DNA of 64,000 nucleotides from Allacma fusca (lineage: Eukaryota; Arthropoda; Collembola; Symphypleona; Sminthuridae): assembly GCA_947179485.1 (NCBI GenBank), contig OX359249.1, forward strand, positions 48,805,402 through 48,869,401, given 5' to 3'. The position numbers and the translations under genes are program-made. The notes under the pieces were generated by a model, which searched no databases, was not told where the DNA came from, and saw nothing but the letters and a program-made list of their open reading frames with translations. Positions 50,819 through 62,500 of the stretch are shown piece by piece (position 1 is the stretch's first letter; each line of letters opens with the position of its first letter).

Positions 50819-51874
50819 GAGCCACGGAGTTTTCAACTGGCATACAATTCGTCATTTCACTCTGCTTATGCTTATCCTGCCATGGATTTTTTCATCCTTG
50901 TTCTGGTTGTTGTGCAAAAGCAAAGCCCATTGCTATAGAATTTGTAAATGTACCGCTTTTAAGTAACATTATTTCCGCCGCGATGCTGCTACGACAAAGA
51001 CGATGCGACGGACGACAACACAAAACTCTTTCAAATACTACACACACTTTCTCTTTCATATCTAAATTGACTATAAAACACAAAACTATTACTGGAAACG
51101 GCTAGAGCGAAGTAAGTCATCCTACACTTTCTAAACTTGCTTCTTGCTTTCTCCTCTCCTTTCCTATCTAACTTCCCTGGTAAACAACATTCAAGTAAAT
51201 ACACATTACGTACATGTAAATATGTAATTATAGGTTACAAAAGCTTTAAAGAAAACCCCCATGCTATATAGTGCTTTGCTATGTCATTTTTTTTTGTCCT
51301 TGTAGACAAGAAATTGGTATGGGGCAATGGTAGCCCTAGATGTTGTAAGATTCTGCAAGGGAATCTCAATTGTTAAATAACACTTCGTAGCTTTATGACT
51401 GTTTTAACGTATTGTTCGGCCTGTCAGCTTGTAAAGAGGTTGGGAGGGAAGAATAACACAGGAAGTAACTACGAAATGGTAACAAAAGGATTGAATGTTT
51501 CGGAGTAATAGATACACACTCATGAAGATGCAGGGATATATAGCGAAGCAATGTACATAGATACATATGAGAGATTTCCCTGTCCAGCCACTCTGTCTTT
51601 TTTTCCAGCGTGTACTACTAATTACCCGTCCAAGCAATGATTCTACGCTAATAATTGCTAGTGAATGTTTTCAATTTGTGCTTCCTGGAAGAGAATGCTA
51701 AATTGAAAGCAAACGAGTTGAGAACAAGTGTTTGGAGTAAGACATACTGAAGGTAAGACGTTGGTCCAAACTACTAACCTTTGGAGAGTCGCCAGAGCTC
51801 TTTGGAGGAAAAAACTCCTGTGGCCAATATGGTGTCATTGCATATTACACCGTTGTACGGATTGTGAGCATACC
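41775..51874 (-). CDS. NfI: Nuclear factor I, 3' exons
   Basis: Eight minus-strand exons (51874-51779, 46737-46609, 46517-46326, 45824-45528, 44666-44473, 43888-43556, 43446-43206, 41974-41775), all in phase, give 559 residues after the DNA-binding domain. Family markers: GVFSSKELWRLSK (vertebrate GVFSVTELVRVSQ), LTLPRSLPSP followed by a basic KRRRL patch and SQTSWHSEV, the FSDFVTLVCQEAQ motif (vertebrate LKEFVQLVC), SSMLPPPPPPP with APMARPV (vertebrate PPPPMARPVPLP), and RYFSVVVHG near the end (vertebrate NRFVSVGPRD). NFI proteins bind TTGGC-N5-GCCAA as dimers and regulate transcription; this part is the proline/serine-rich transactivation half. The CTF/NFI DNA-binding exons were not found and presumably lie beyond 64000. 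An alternative end exists (stop at 43192). Confidence 0.9.
43206..43446 (-). CDS. NfI: NfI penultimate exon with an internal alternative end
   Basis: Acceptor TTTTACAG. LFSYSNINPVSGMSG, then LPRWNAPFISLDENIDYTMV and ATLIDDG. Spliced form: donor GTGAGC after 43206. Unspliced form: the frame runs four more codons to TAA at 43192, ending in GEPS. Confidence 0.85.
43556..43888 (-). CDS. NfI: NfI exon with PPPPPPP...MARPV
   Basis: Acceptor TTTACAG, donor GTACGT; 111 codons, phase 0. SSMLPPPPPPPAAPMARPV is the NFI proline signature; the rest is Ser/Pro/Asn-rich. Confidence 0.92.
44473..44666 (-). CDS. NfI: NfI exon with FSDFVTLVCQEAQ
   Basis: Acceptor CTCAGTAG, donor GTACTC. YHENGHDTFSDFVTLVCQEA is the counterpart of the NFI HPQETLKEFVQLVC motif, a strong family marker. 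Ends in phase 0. Confidence 0.9.
45528..45824 (-). CDS. NfI: NfI exon, His/Ser-rich low-complexity segment
   Basis: Acceptor AATTTTAG, donor GTATGT; 297 bp. The product is dominated by His, Ser and Asn, including a run of six His within HHHSHHHHHHAGHHHGH, then CPPSPSPLGLTIRQS. Vertebrate NFI has only a short His run at a similar place. Confidence 0.85.
46326..46517 (-). CDS. NfI: NfI exon, LPRSLPSP and basic patch
   Basis: Acceptor GGCTCAG, donor GTAAGG. SPLTLPRSLPSP, then SKRRRLSSEDDP (basic patch followed by a casein-kinase-like acidic Ser stretch), then SSQTSWHSEVDHG. Aligns with the vertebrate MRRSLPS...KRLKS...SGWHEVE region. Confidence 0.9.
46609..46737 (-). CDS. NfI: NfI exon, IKIENPSSYY segment
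   Basis: Acceptor TTATACAG, donor GTAAGT. Encodes SIVQGPNGLQPTIKIENPSS, then Tyr/Ser/Pro-rich sequence. The coding frame was chosen by phase with both neighbours; another frame is open but does not fit. IKIE is a candidate SUMO-acceptor core (psi-K-x-E). Confidence 0.85.
50299..50321 (+). repeat. (CT)n microsatellite
   Basis: About 11 CT units in an NfI intron. Confidence 0.88.
50786..50812 (+). repeat. (GA)n microsatellite
   Basis: About 13 GA units, 465 bp from the (CT)n tract and in the opposite purine orientation. Confidence 0.88.
51779..51874 (-). CDS. NfI: NfI exon with GVFSSKELWRLSK
   Basis: 96 bp, acceptor TTTGGACAG, donor GTTAGT. Too short to stand out as a long frame, but it carries the segment just after the NFI DNA-binding domain. 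Starts with two bases of a codon and ends with one, matching the next exon (G|CG). Confidence 0.88.
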
Positions 51875-52659
51875 CTGTCCAAACAAACCAATATTCATTA
51901 GTCTAGAATCAATTAAGTATCATATAACCCAACCAAGCAACATTTTTTTTAAGAACAGTTACAATTTTCCCCACAAAAATAATAGAACTTTTTACTAATT
52001 ATTATTTCAACATCCTAGTATCTCTCAATCTAACCATACAAATTTGAACCAAACTTTGAAACAAAGATTTCATATACAAATCAGTATCGAATTCTAAAAA
52101 ATTGAAAGAATCATTGGAAAAAAACATCTGGGCATACACGACTCGTTGCATTTTGAGTGACAGCGCGCGTAATAAATGCTAATGTTCATTTCAAATGGAG
52201 ATGAGTTCATTTTTAAATGGCTACAATCAAAAGCTATAACAATGTGTCTGCAAGCGAAAGAGTTGGAGATAGATGATGAAGAAGAGAGATGATGAGGAAG
52301 CGTGTGAAGCCCTCGACAACAAAAATTGAAGGAGGGTGGAACATTTCAGGAAGCAATATGATGGGGAGACCGGAGACGGCCGTTTAGGGAAAGGTGTGAC
52401 ATGGCTTGACAGTCAAGACAGTACATGTGCATAACCTATTACTATGAGACCCTGAAACACTTGAAGAACACTTAATATGCTCGAACACTTGGGTGAATTG
52501 TTTGGATGGAGAGAGGCTGAGCGGATTCGAGAGAGCATAGAAAGTTCGGGTGAAAGTTTGACTAAACTTGTATGACAAGAGAAAGCGAAAGGAGGGACGA
52601 AAGTGAGCCTAAGTATGGTTAAGTGATGCATCTAAATGGGTCCGGGGGAGTAGGTGGAA

Positions 52660-52662
<3 letters not shown>

Positions 52663-52691
<29 letters not shown>
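52663..52691 (+). repeat. (GT)n microsatellite
   Basis: About 14 uninterrupted GT units. Confidence 0.9.
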
Positions 52692-52692
<1 letters not shown>

Positions 52693-53326
52693 ATGTGGGT
52701 GTGTTGGCTGCCGGTGTGTGGGCACAAGTTTTTGCTGCTGTAGTTATTGGGCCTCTCTCTCAGACAAAACCATACCTCTTCATACCCACTCATGTTTTTG
52801 CTATTACCATTGCTGTTTTACGGCTACGTATGATGTGCATATGATGGGGGCAGCCAGAGAAGTAGGAACGGAGCAAAGGGACCCCAGCATTGGAAGAAAA
52901 GGATCTGCCGACTAAGGACTATCCCAGTCGTCAATTGCTAGCGTTATCTTGCTGGCGATGCCTATGGAGTCGGTTTTATATGTTGACAAGAGTGGTTTTT
53001 TGGTGGTGTTGGAAGTGAATTGATGACAAGTTCTATCCTCTGATATGGATTGAAACAAACCGACCTTTCCTGAGATGTGGATCCCCATTTCTGAAGACAT
53101 ACGAGCACTATCGTTTGTCATATGAGTACAAGGAAAGACCCGTATCCGCTATGTCCCTTGAACCCAGTCTCCGTCTTCCTTTACCAAAGAAAATTTACAA
53201 CCACCAACGGCATCGAAGAACCATCGGGACCTGCCCCTCTCTTTTGACTTCCCTTTAAATATCACCTATAAATCCCAAAATCTCAAATAGATTGCTCATC
53301 CATACTCATCTCTACTATTCAACATT

Positions 53327-53351
53327 TCTCTCTCTCTCTCTCTCTCTCTCC
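53327..53351 (+). repeat. (TC)n microsatellite
   Basis: About 12 TC units. Confidence 0.88.
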
Positions 53352-54394
53352 CTTCGCTGGATCCCGCTACCTTGAACGGCATCCATTAGAAAGAGCACTT
53401 TCCGTATCTCTATACACTCTTCCCGCCTTCTCAACTCCTTCAATAATTCTACGACTCTCACAACAGTAACAAACAGACCGTAAGAGAGCGAGTCATAGCC
53501 CTTAGATCACACACAGCCTTCCTTGTGTAAAACCGATTTAATCTCTCTTCCCCAAAACCACCACTGCCACATGTGTGTACGCCAGCGAGTGAGGAGAAAA
53601 ACGTCTATTTTCAACAGAATTATTACAAGTCTCCACTCCACTTCCGTCCATGAATGCACTTTCAGCCTCCAAAAACGTTTTTCCTTTGCAAATAATCTTT
53701 CCTTTGACTCCCGCAGCCGCCACCATAATTAACCTCGTCAGTTTCATCTTCAAGAGGGGAAAAAAAACCAGCAACAGATTCTGCAACTCATTTCCGTCAA
53801 CACTCTCCTTCTTTACTACACACTCCGATATCTCAGCCCTTCCCATTCAACCACCGAAACTACAACCAATTCAATATAAATCATTTAACAACTCTTACAA
53901 GACTACCTCCTCCTCCTCAAAAATACCGAACAGCCCTCTCCTCAGTTACCCTCTCAACACTTCTCCCCTAAAGAGTTCTAAAACGGATGTCACCTATTTA
54001 CGACCCCATTTATCCCTGCAATTATTCTTTCTCTCCTTTCGTCTCCATCCTCACTCTCCTCTGGGACTCCCTTCAGCCTCAAGTCATAACTGCGGCGAAT
54101 TCTTCCAGGGTTCAAAACTCCACTGCCCTCTTCAACTTTAACTTTCATACAACAAGTTCTTATCAAGCAACACTTTACTACCGATTTGGCGTTTACTACA
54201 CTTCATAATTAATTACTACTTTTCCCCCGGCCACAATCTTCAAGAAACAGTGGGTTTGGAAGCTGAAAAATGGAACTCCCCCGTTTAAATGTTCATTCTA
54301 TAGGATGCAAAGCTGGAGCAAGCAGTTCAAGAGCAACTTTTAAAAAATAGGCAAGCAAAGGTGAAAGCAGCGGAGAAAGTTACCTTGAAATTAG

Positions 54395-54425
54395 GGAGAG
54401 AGAGAGAGAGAGAGAAAGAAAGAAA
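54395..54425 (+). repeat. (GA)n microsatellite grading into GAAA
   Basis: About 10 GA units followed by AAAG-type repeats. Confidence 0.85.
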
Positions 54426-54719
54426 GCAGGGATGATTTGGGTAGCAGCTTTATTTAAATACAAAGGACGGACTATAAATTTGACTGTTTCGGAAGCAACT
54501 AACGAAGGTTCATTGGATTCTAAGAAGGTTGATGATGCGAGGCTTAAAGTGAAAGAGATAGGAACGAATGGCTTAGACAGGCCAGAGGGAAAGTGATGTA
54601 AAGTAAATGCAATGGCTTAGTGGGAACCAGTTGGGTAGATAATAAAGGCATGGGGCGGTCCAAGGAAAAGAAGATGTAAATGGGGCTTGAAAATCGAAGG
54701 GAATCGAAGCACAATAAGT

Positions 54720-54750
<31 letters not shown>
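54720..54750 (+). repeat. (GA)n microsatellite
   Basis: About 12 GA units, then a purine-rich tail. Confidence 0.88.
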
Positions 54751-55067
54751 GAAGAGAGAAAGAGTAGTGAAGAGAGATGAAACATGAAAATGTTCCAGGG
54801 AAACTGTTTATCCGAGAGGAAGTGGTGTGTAGAACACGACCCGACATAAATCCCTATTGTGTAAGACGAACACACACACATTCACAGAGAGTCATGAAAC
54901 CGATTAAGGGAATGAAGATGTGAAGCTCCTTTACCGCAGTACGTACATCAACTCTTCTCGGCTCTTATGCACCTTCTCAAATAAATCCGGAATTATACAT
55001 ACACCTTTTAGTGGAGGGGGCTCGAGGAGAAGACACAAGCAGAAGAGTATTATGTACGGAAATACTG

Positions 55068-55109
55068 TGAGAGGGAGAGAGAGAGAGAGACAGAGAAGAG
55101 AGAGAGAGG
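55068..55109 (+). repeat. Interrupted (GA)n tract
   Basis: GA repeats broken by GG, CA and AA steps over about 42 bp. Confidence 0.85.
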
Positions 55110-58091
55110 AAATCGTACGGAGGGAGCGGGAGAGCGACTCCTTTCTTCTGCAGTTACGTTAAAAGTATTACATGTGTATTTATATAACACACTTTACGAA
55201 ACACACACGAAACGGGAAGGGGAATCCGAAGCCTTCCATGTGCTTCCAATGTTTCTCCGTCTCCGACAACGGCCCGCCACAACAGACAAAGAGGCAAACG
55301 ACGAACGACTCTCCCCGCTCATCCACAACTGCTTTCTCCACTCTGTGCTCCATTCCTACCTTCTCCCACGACCTTCTACCTCCATCAACTTCAAATTCTT
55401 CCTATCCCTTGGAATGTATCAGATCTCCCAAGTACTTTACAAGTATCTCATCCAAGATGTGCTGTGCAGTAGAGGAAAAAGTAGAAAAATATCTAACCAT
55501 GTGCTACGGGCTTGCATACATTTTTATGTCCTCGACAATGTTCTGTAAGCTAGCCATGCTGAACCAACACAAACATATCCGTACTACTTTGCGTCCCACA
55601 TTATCCTCAACGTTTAAATGGAGAGCCGCATGGAGTCTAGTAGAAAAGTTGAGAAACGATTACACCTTCATGCATTCCAGCAGTCTTCACATTTTCACCT
55701 CCACACATTGCCACATTTCTCCATTGCATTAGATTATACACTGCACAATATGACTATCCATAAAATTATTGCTCTCCTCCTTGCACAGTATGAACCTCAA
55801 CTTCCAAGGGAAAGTATCCATGAGATTCTATCCATATAATCCCGTTTAGTTTGTCCACAGATGCCTCAGGATACAATGTTTCCATACACACAATCCTACA
55901 TGCCACAAACTCCCTAGTTACATAATCAAGCTATTTCTCCATACGTGGATATCCCTTAAACCCTTCAATATGTAAAACTTTAAAGTATTTCCAGCAGGAA
56001 TACTTTCCCAAAACTGGAAACAATTTTAAAAAAGTAGTGAGAGTTGAAAATATTAGAAAAAATTCCAAGGCCGTAATCCTGATCATCCCTTAAATGCACT
56101 CTGGAAGACAACAGGATACATGGTGAAAGCCCTTGGAGAAAGCAAGGAATCAAATCCCATGATTTATGTATATAGCTTTTCCGCCCTTCAAATAAAACGC
56201 GAACTTTTCCAACTGAAAGGATTTGAATGCAATCTTAACTACTTACATAGGAACAAGCCACAAGCGGAGGCTGGAGGTATGCCGCGAACAAGTAGTACGT
56301 TTGGGGCTCTATAGATAGATTAGTCGGACCTGCGTTCACATACTCCTACAGCGTCTGGATGAGAGAGGGTGTGTATGGTGTGACTTTATGCTGGATGGTA
56401 CAAAGGTATCATGTGAATGATAGGCACCGGAGGATCAGAGCAGTAAAAAGCGACTGAGCACCACCTGAATAACCCATCCTTGTCTGTTATGTACGTGGCC
56501 TCCCCGTCGTTTGTCACTCGTAATATAGATACGTTACCGATTTGCTTTCCTTTCATTCATGCTCGTCCAAGCCCTCAAAATAGGGAATTTTTTCCCTCCC
56601 TGTATAATCGCTCCTTTCCTTATCGGCTTACTTCAACTCAAGTGTTCACAAGCTCTTCCGCCCTTTCACTCATTCGCCCATTCAGATATAAACTCATTCA
56701 CATATCACTTGCCCCATAAGTCAAATGCTCAAGTAAAAAAAATTGTTCTTTTTCTGCTTTCCTTTTTGCAACTGGTTGGGGCAGTCAGTTATCCTTTGGT
56801 TCTCAAAGAGAAAACAGCCGCGCTCTGGATACTCTAGTGGAGTTATTGAACCTTAATACTTTCCTGGGACTTGACCCAATCCTTACAAGCCTTTTGACCG
56901 ATATCTGACACGGACTACCATCCCTTCTCTGGAGGACTCTTTAAACCATTAAGAATGCTGTTAATCTCAACCCGTCGGATTTTTTCGAGCCTCGAAAATG
57001 CATCGTCCTCCTGTCCGCACATTTCAATAATTTTCTTCACGCTATTACCAGAGGTACGAGGGTTTTATTGGACTATATAAAAGCGATTATGTTGCCTTTG
57101 TCGCAGGACAGAATGTAAAAAGGAAGCGGAGAAGGGACAAGGTCCTAGATAATGTTTTAGGGGAAAATACTGTTCCCATTCTTAATATTTGACAGACGGA
57201 TGCATGTTATTGCACTGCACCACAGACAATTCCAAGGATGAATAGCTCGCAGAAGACATGTGAGTATAGGCTAGTTTTGGGAATTTTCAGTTAATAAATA
57301 CAAGGGAACAAGTATATGTATAAGACGGGAGCAATTCAATTGTGATTACAAGGAGAATACTGCTCAGCACGGCGTGTGACAAGGATGTTGAAGCGCACAG
57401 GAGTAAGCATTCCTTCCGTGGGCAATTTCATCACTCGTTATTGAGGAAGAAGGTAATCATAAGGCAGTCGAGAATGGGTTTCAATGTCCACCACGGGCTC
57501 ATTTCAAACGCACCCCGAAAATCCACAAAAAAAAACTGAAATGCCGAAAAACCTAAATGCTTCTCTCCCAATCTCGTACGTTCACATTCAAGGAGACTGT
57601 AACACTCTGTAGTAATACTTCAGCTTCGCCATGTACAAATGTATACATAGATATCTACACATGTATTCCGCCTCTTGTTCAAGGATGCATTCTCATATTC
57701 TAAAAAAGGAGGCTCTCTTACCATAAACTCTAAATAGGTTTTTAAAAAGGTGCGAAATATGCAATTACTTTAGAGAAGGAACGTATGAAATAGAAGGAGA
57801 ACATCGAAACCTTAAATAATAGTTTGAATAAGTATGCGTGACTATTGACTACATGGCTGTTATATTGAAATTGTGTAGGATATTACATTTATCTACATAT
57901 TTAAGAAACAGGTACAATTATTTATACTGTACAAGAAACTATTTACTCAAAATTATTTAAACATCAAAACTTCTATAAAAAAGTAATTATACCTGAAAAT
58001 AGATATATTAGCACCAACGGAGACACGTGCAACCTCCTAGTAACCCATCAGTAGTATGTACTTGAATGTTTATAACTGAGATTCTATTTAC

Positions 58092-58113
58092 CTGACCAAC
58101 TTGACTTCATAAT
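58092..58113 (-). other. Possible 22-bp microexon of NfI
   Basis: On the minus strand: a T-rich stretch and ACCCACAG, then 22 bp, then GTAAAT. If read from phase 0 it encodes IMKSSWS plus one base (G), which would join exactly to the GG at the start of the exon at 51874 as Gly. Splice signals and phase fit, but so short a match can arise by chance. Confidence 0.25.
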
Positions 58114-59325
58114 CTGTGGGTACTAATGGCTCAAAAAAAACCGGAATATTGGAACCAGCACAAAAAATAAAGCTAAATGTAAAACTACAGACAGATGAAT
58201 CAAGCAAATGCGTAAGTCTCCGTCACGATGTAAACAGAAGATGACTATGCAACGGAATAGGTCTCGGGCCAGAGTGCCAGAATCAAGTGAAAGTGAAGCA
58301 CGTGGAAAGAGCGTCTGCCATAGAATCGGGAGTTAACTCCATTGGAGACAGTTTGGTTGGCGGCAAGAAACGGGAAAGTAGTCACTTAATGCAACGACAC
58401 TGGTCAACAAACCGGGAACATCGGATCATTGGACATGGAATTTATGCAGTTCCAACTGTCGTCCATGGACTATATAAAAATGTGTCTGTACTGAAATAAG
58501 CAAGAGACAAAAAAACGGAATAGGTTCATTTTCGGGTCCTCAACAACCCCACAAAGAAATAGTAAAGATATGAGATGAATATATACACCCGGGTCTCCTC
58601 ATTTCATCTCTGGATCTGATCTAAATGTCTTGAGACAGATACTTGCTCCGTTTCAGTAGCTCCCATTCCTCCTTGATTCAGAGGATTCTCAACTCCATGG
58701 ATCCAGTCTCAATTTTCTCTCCGTACTAAACATACACTACAGCCACGCACAAGGAGAGACAACCCAAGTGGATGCTCACTATGTTAGCATACGGAGCTCA
58801 CATAAGAGCCTGCAATTTCACGTCCCTTACATAAGATTCCTCACAGGAACATCCTCCTTCACATGAGAATGACCATTGAGGAGAAACAGCTCCTTATACT
58901 CTCAACAATTCATGAGGAATCCCAATTGCCACATGACTAACATACCTAAACTCCTTTCACGCCTGGCTACTTGGGTCACTATACGCCGGACGTTAGTCAT
59001 GGTGTATAGGGATGGAGTGAACATGAAACAGTTCCACTATGTAGTCTGTACAGAGACTCTCCATAGATGAAAATAGAGCAAATGCTTTCTTCTGTAACTC
59101 AGAGTCTGTATTTCTCCTCGTTGTTTCAAAAAGAGTTGTAACGTAAACTATTTTAACATTTGACAGTGTACTTGAATTGATTCAGGGAATTCTCATTGCC
59201 TGCCAAGTACCCCATCGACACAGAGAGCTAAAATGAACAGAATAAAATCAGCTCAGCTTATGTATGTACATATGTATCTATGCACACTGAATTTTGGATA
59301 CAGAAGTGAATTCTGTATTTTCTTA

Positions 59326-59510
59326 CGACATTTAATGCTGTATATGTAAGATCTTTATTGCTTCATCAGGATAGATACACTATTGCTGTATCTATGTAAT
59401 TATAAAAAATGTAATGATGTATCCACGTATAAGAAATTTAATGCTGTACATATCTTTGCATAAGGCATTTAATGCTGTTCATATAAGACATTTAGCGCTG
59501 CATGAATAAG
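59326..59510 (+). repeat. Degenerate tandem repeat, unit about 23-31 bp
   Basis: Units around ACATTTAATGCTGTACATAT recur near 59327, 59433, 59465 and 59487, with more diverged copies (ATTGCTGTATCTATG, AATGATGTATCCACG) between. Diverged copies of unequal length suggest an old minisatellite. Confidence 0.7.
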
Positions 59511-62500
59511 AAATAGACCCCGTGCAGGACACACTCTCTCCTCTTCATGACCAACTGTATCAATTTTCATGGGAATTAAGGAGAAAGCAACACTTTTGTA
59601 ACCATCAGCGAAATGATGATAAATCCCTCTCTTCTCCTACCGTTAAAGACATTGTTTATGTCGGGAATGCAATGGGTGTAGCTCCTCCGTAATAAAAAAA
59701 AGTGCCGGTGGCTTTTTTTTCCCTATTTTTTTCCCAGGGTTTTTCTAACGGTGGGGAAGGAGAAGCGATAGTAAAAATTAGAGAGGAAAAGGACGCCGCG
59801 GAATAATTTCCCTCGTCCTTGTCTGCATGCAGATACCCCCAAAAGAAGGGACAAAGATGAGCAGTAGCAATAAAATACAAGCATCTCTCTATCCATTTCC
59901 TCCAAACCTCCTGCACACACATCCCCTCTATAAAGGCCCCATCCCCAGACGTACATACGTCCGTATATATTTACATGCCCAAAGTTTGAGTGCAACCTTA
60001 AGTAAGTGATGATGGCGTTGTAACAGCCATAATTAAGACTTCCCCAAGCATACGGCAAATTTCATTAATGAGTTGCAAACTGCTTGAATACAAATCGGCC
60101 GCTTCGTTCTCTCCCTTACAGTCTCATGGAGAGAGAAGAGAGATACCTACCACTACCACTTTACTCGTTGATTTCTTGTCGGCCTATTTTCACCACTTAA
60201 GGCGAAACAACTTCTCCTCTCCTTCCCTCACCCGCTCGTAAGGACGGGCGGGGTGGGCTTTCTCCATGCTACTCCTTCCTTCCTCACTCCTTTCACTATG
60301 GGCATTTAGTAGACCTGTGCCACTCCACCAGCCGTTCCTTTGATACTTTGATACTACTCGGATAATACCGAACCTTATGCAGACCCAGGGTACAAGACTC
60401 TACTAGTGTTTAGCCCATGTCATCATCATCCTTATCTTGATCATTTCCTCCCTTTCACTTGTCTTCCTCACTCACTTGAATAATACCTCTGTCTCATATC
60501 TAAATGCAAATTGTATGTTAACTCTCTGTTAGCACACAATTTCAAATAGTGACTTGCAGCGTTTGACTCCCAGACACAAACGCTATCTGTAATGTACTTG
60601 CTCTCCATGACCAGCTTTTGTGCTCAGACTTCCTCTCAGAAGTGCACATGAAACTTTGTGTTTTTGTAAAACTTTATGTTTTGGTTTTTTTTTGACGATA
60701 GAATAGTCTGAATGCATTAGGTTGTTAATCGGGAAGAGTCTCCAGAATAAAATTTGGAGGGAATAACAGTTAAATGGTAGTACTGGAGACTATGTCTATA
60801 AGTTTATCCCTATAAAGCTGGGGATGTGCATCCATTGCAGAGAGGGAAAAAAATTTGAGCTGTGGGTAATGCAATGGAAGATTTGTCGTCCGTCTTATCG
60901 ACAGTTGATAATACATTTTTAACATGATAATAAATATGTTTGGCTGGAGGAAGTTGGAAAGGTCGACTGAGCAATAAGCTGTCGATTTGAAGGAGTCGAA
61001 CATGCACTTTTGAAGACAAAAACGCTCCCGATAGTTGTTGCGGGAGTTGTCTGGTGGGCCCAAAAAGCATTGTAATATTCTTAAATGGGGGATAAATCCG
61101 ATGGAGGAAGAGGAGACCGTATATATTACCCCCGAAGAGTAAAAATCAGATTGAATTGTTGTACAGTGACTTGTACGCTTATGTGTGTGGTGGGCGAGAG
61201 TGTTGCACGGATGAGAGTCGTATTTGAAATGTGACGATAAATTCAGCTGGAGGTATGAATCAACGCTAAATCATGTTATTGCCTCAGATTGTTGAGGAGC
61301 ATAACAGGGAGAAGGTTGGGCTGGAAGGGAGACACAAGAATCTTGTCGAGTCTGCTTCAGAGCTTTTCCTTCCCTTTGCCTGCTGCGTTCCTGTAGAGCT
61401 CCATACACACGTATGTATGTACTGTCCCCTATGTTCATAAATGCACTTGAGTATCTACATAGTGCACTTACATTGTGCGCCGGGTGAGTGCAGTGGTGAG
61501 TCGGTGAGGTGGTGTTACTTTAAAAGAATGTACGAGAGTCAGAGAAAGTATACTACAGGGAGGGTATTAAAGGGCAGTGAAATTATATTGAACGGATTTG
61601 GTTCCTATTGGATCAAGATATGCCTGATTTAGTCTAACGCTGGGAGTACACTCAAGTTTACTTATGTCCTGGTGTTTGTCGCCAGCTTTTCATCCCATCT
61701 CCGACATGGAGCGAGTACAGTGTGGTTACATCTTGTGTACTTTCACTCTGGATTTCAATACACTTCGTAGGGACGACTTTCCCCTTGCTCCTTATCCTTA
61801 TAAATGAATGTCGGCATTATCCCCACATGCGAACAGACGTATGTATAGGAGCAGAGCCCTAGCAGTATCTATATATTTGAGGCATGTATATTTAAGCAAG
61901 TGATGTGAATGAGGTAGTATCCGTCTATCAGGAAATATAGGAAGTTATGTAGGAATGCGTAGGTGTATCTATGTATCCCTGAGTTTAAGCACAATCCAGC
62001 ATTTTTGCTGAAAGAGAAACAGAAAAAGTGAGAGCTCAAGTTGATCTTGGACCATTCTGTCGGGAGGCCGCGTTCTTTATGAATCATCCCTCACATGCTA
62101 TTCGAGAGTTTTGATTTCATGGCCTGTACCCAAATATATTCATAGCTTTGACCAATATTGACGACATGGAGTAGCAGATGCCACTCAACTGGGTGCAATG
62201 TAATAATAGAGGTATCAAATGCGGCAAAAAGAAATCCGCGTCCTCAAGTCAGATAATAAAAAAAAGTAAAGGAAAACTACATTTTCTTCCACTCTTCATC
62301 TTCGACTGCTCTAAATATACTTCCATAGAAAAACTCGGGGGGAAATATAGTACTTCCGTGTATGTGCATACTGGCAGGATCAAAGCCACGCGTGCCAGTA
62401 AAGTCAGGGAAAGAGGGATGGAGAGAGAAAGGAGAAGAAGACTGATGGGAAAAAAAAAGTCATTCGGGCCTTGCTTACTTTTCTTGTTAAAAAAATATAT

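Larger units (their letters stand above)
46738..51778. other. NfI intron, no gene seen
   Basis: 5.0 kb. No exon with supported splice signals. It includes a (CT)n at 50299-50321 and a (GA)n at 50786-50812. Confidence 0.6.

Noticed and set aside
53650-54141. 163-codon + strand frame
   Set aside because: Pyrimidine-rich DNA gives a Ser/Leu/Pro/Thr-rich translation with no domain and no splice signals; stops are rare in such composition.
55172-55732. 186-codon + strand frame
   Set aside because: Starts next to a GA tract; translation is featureless, and an overlapping frame is nearly as long, as expected by chance in this composition.
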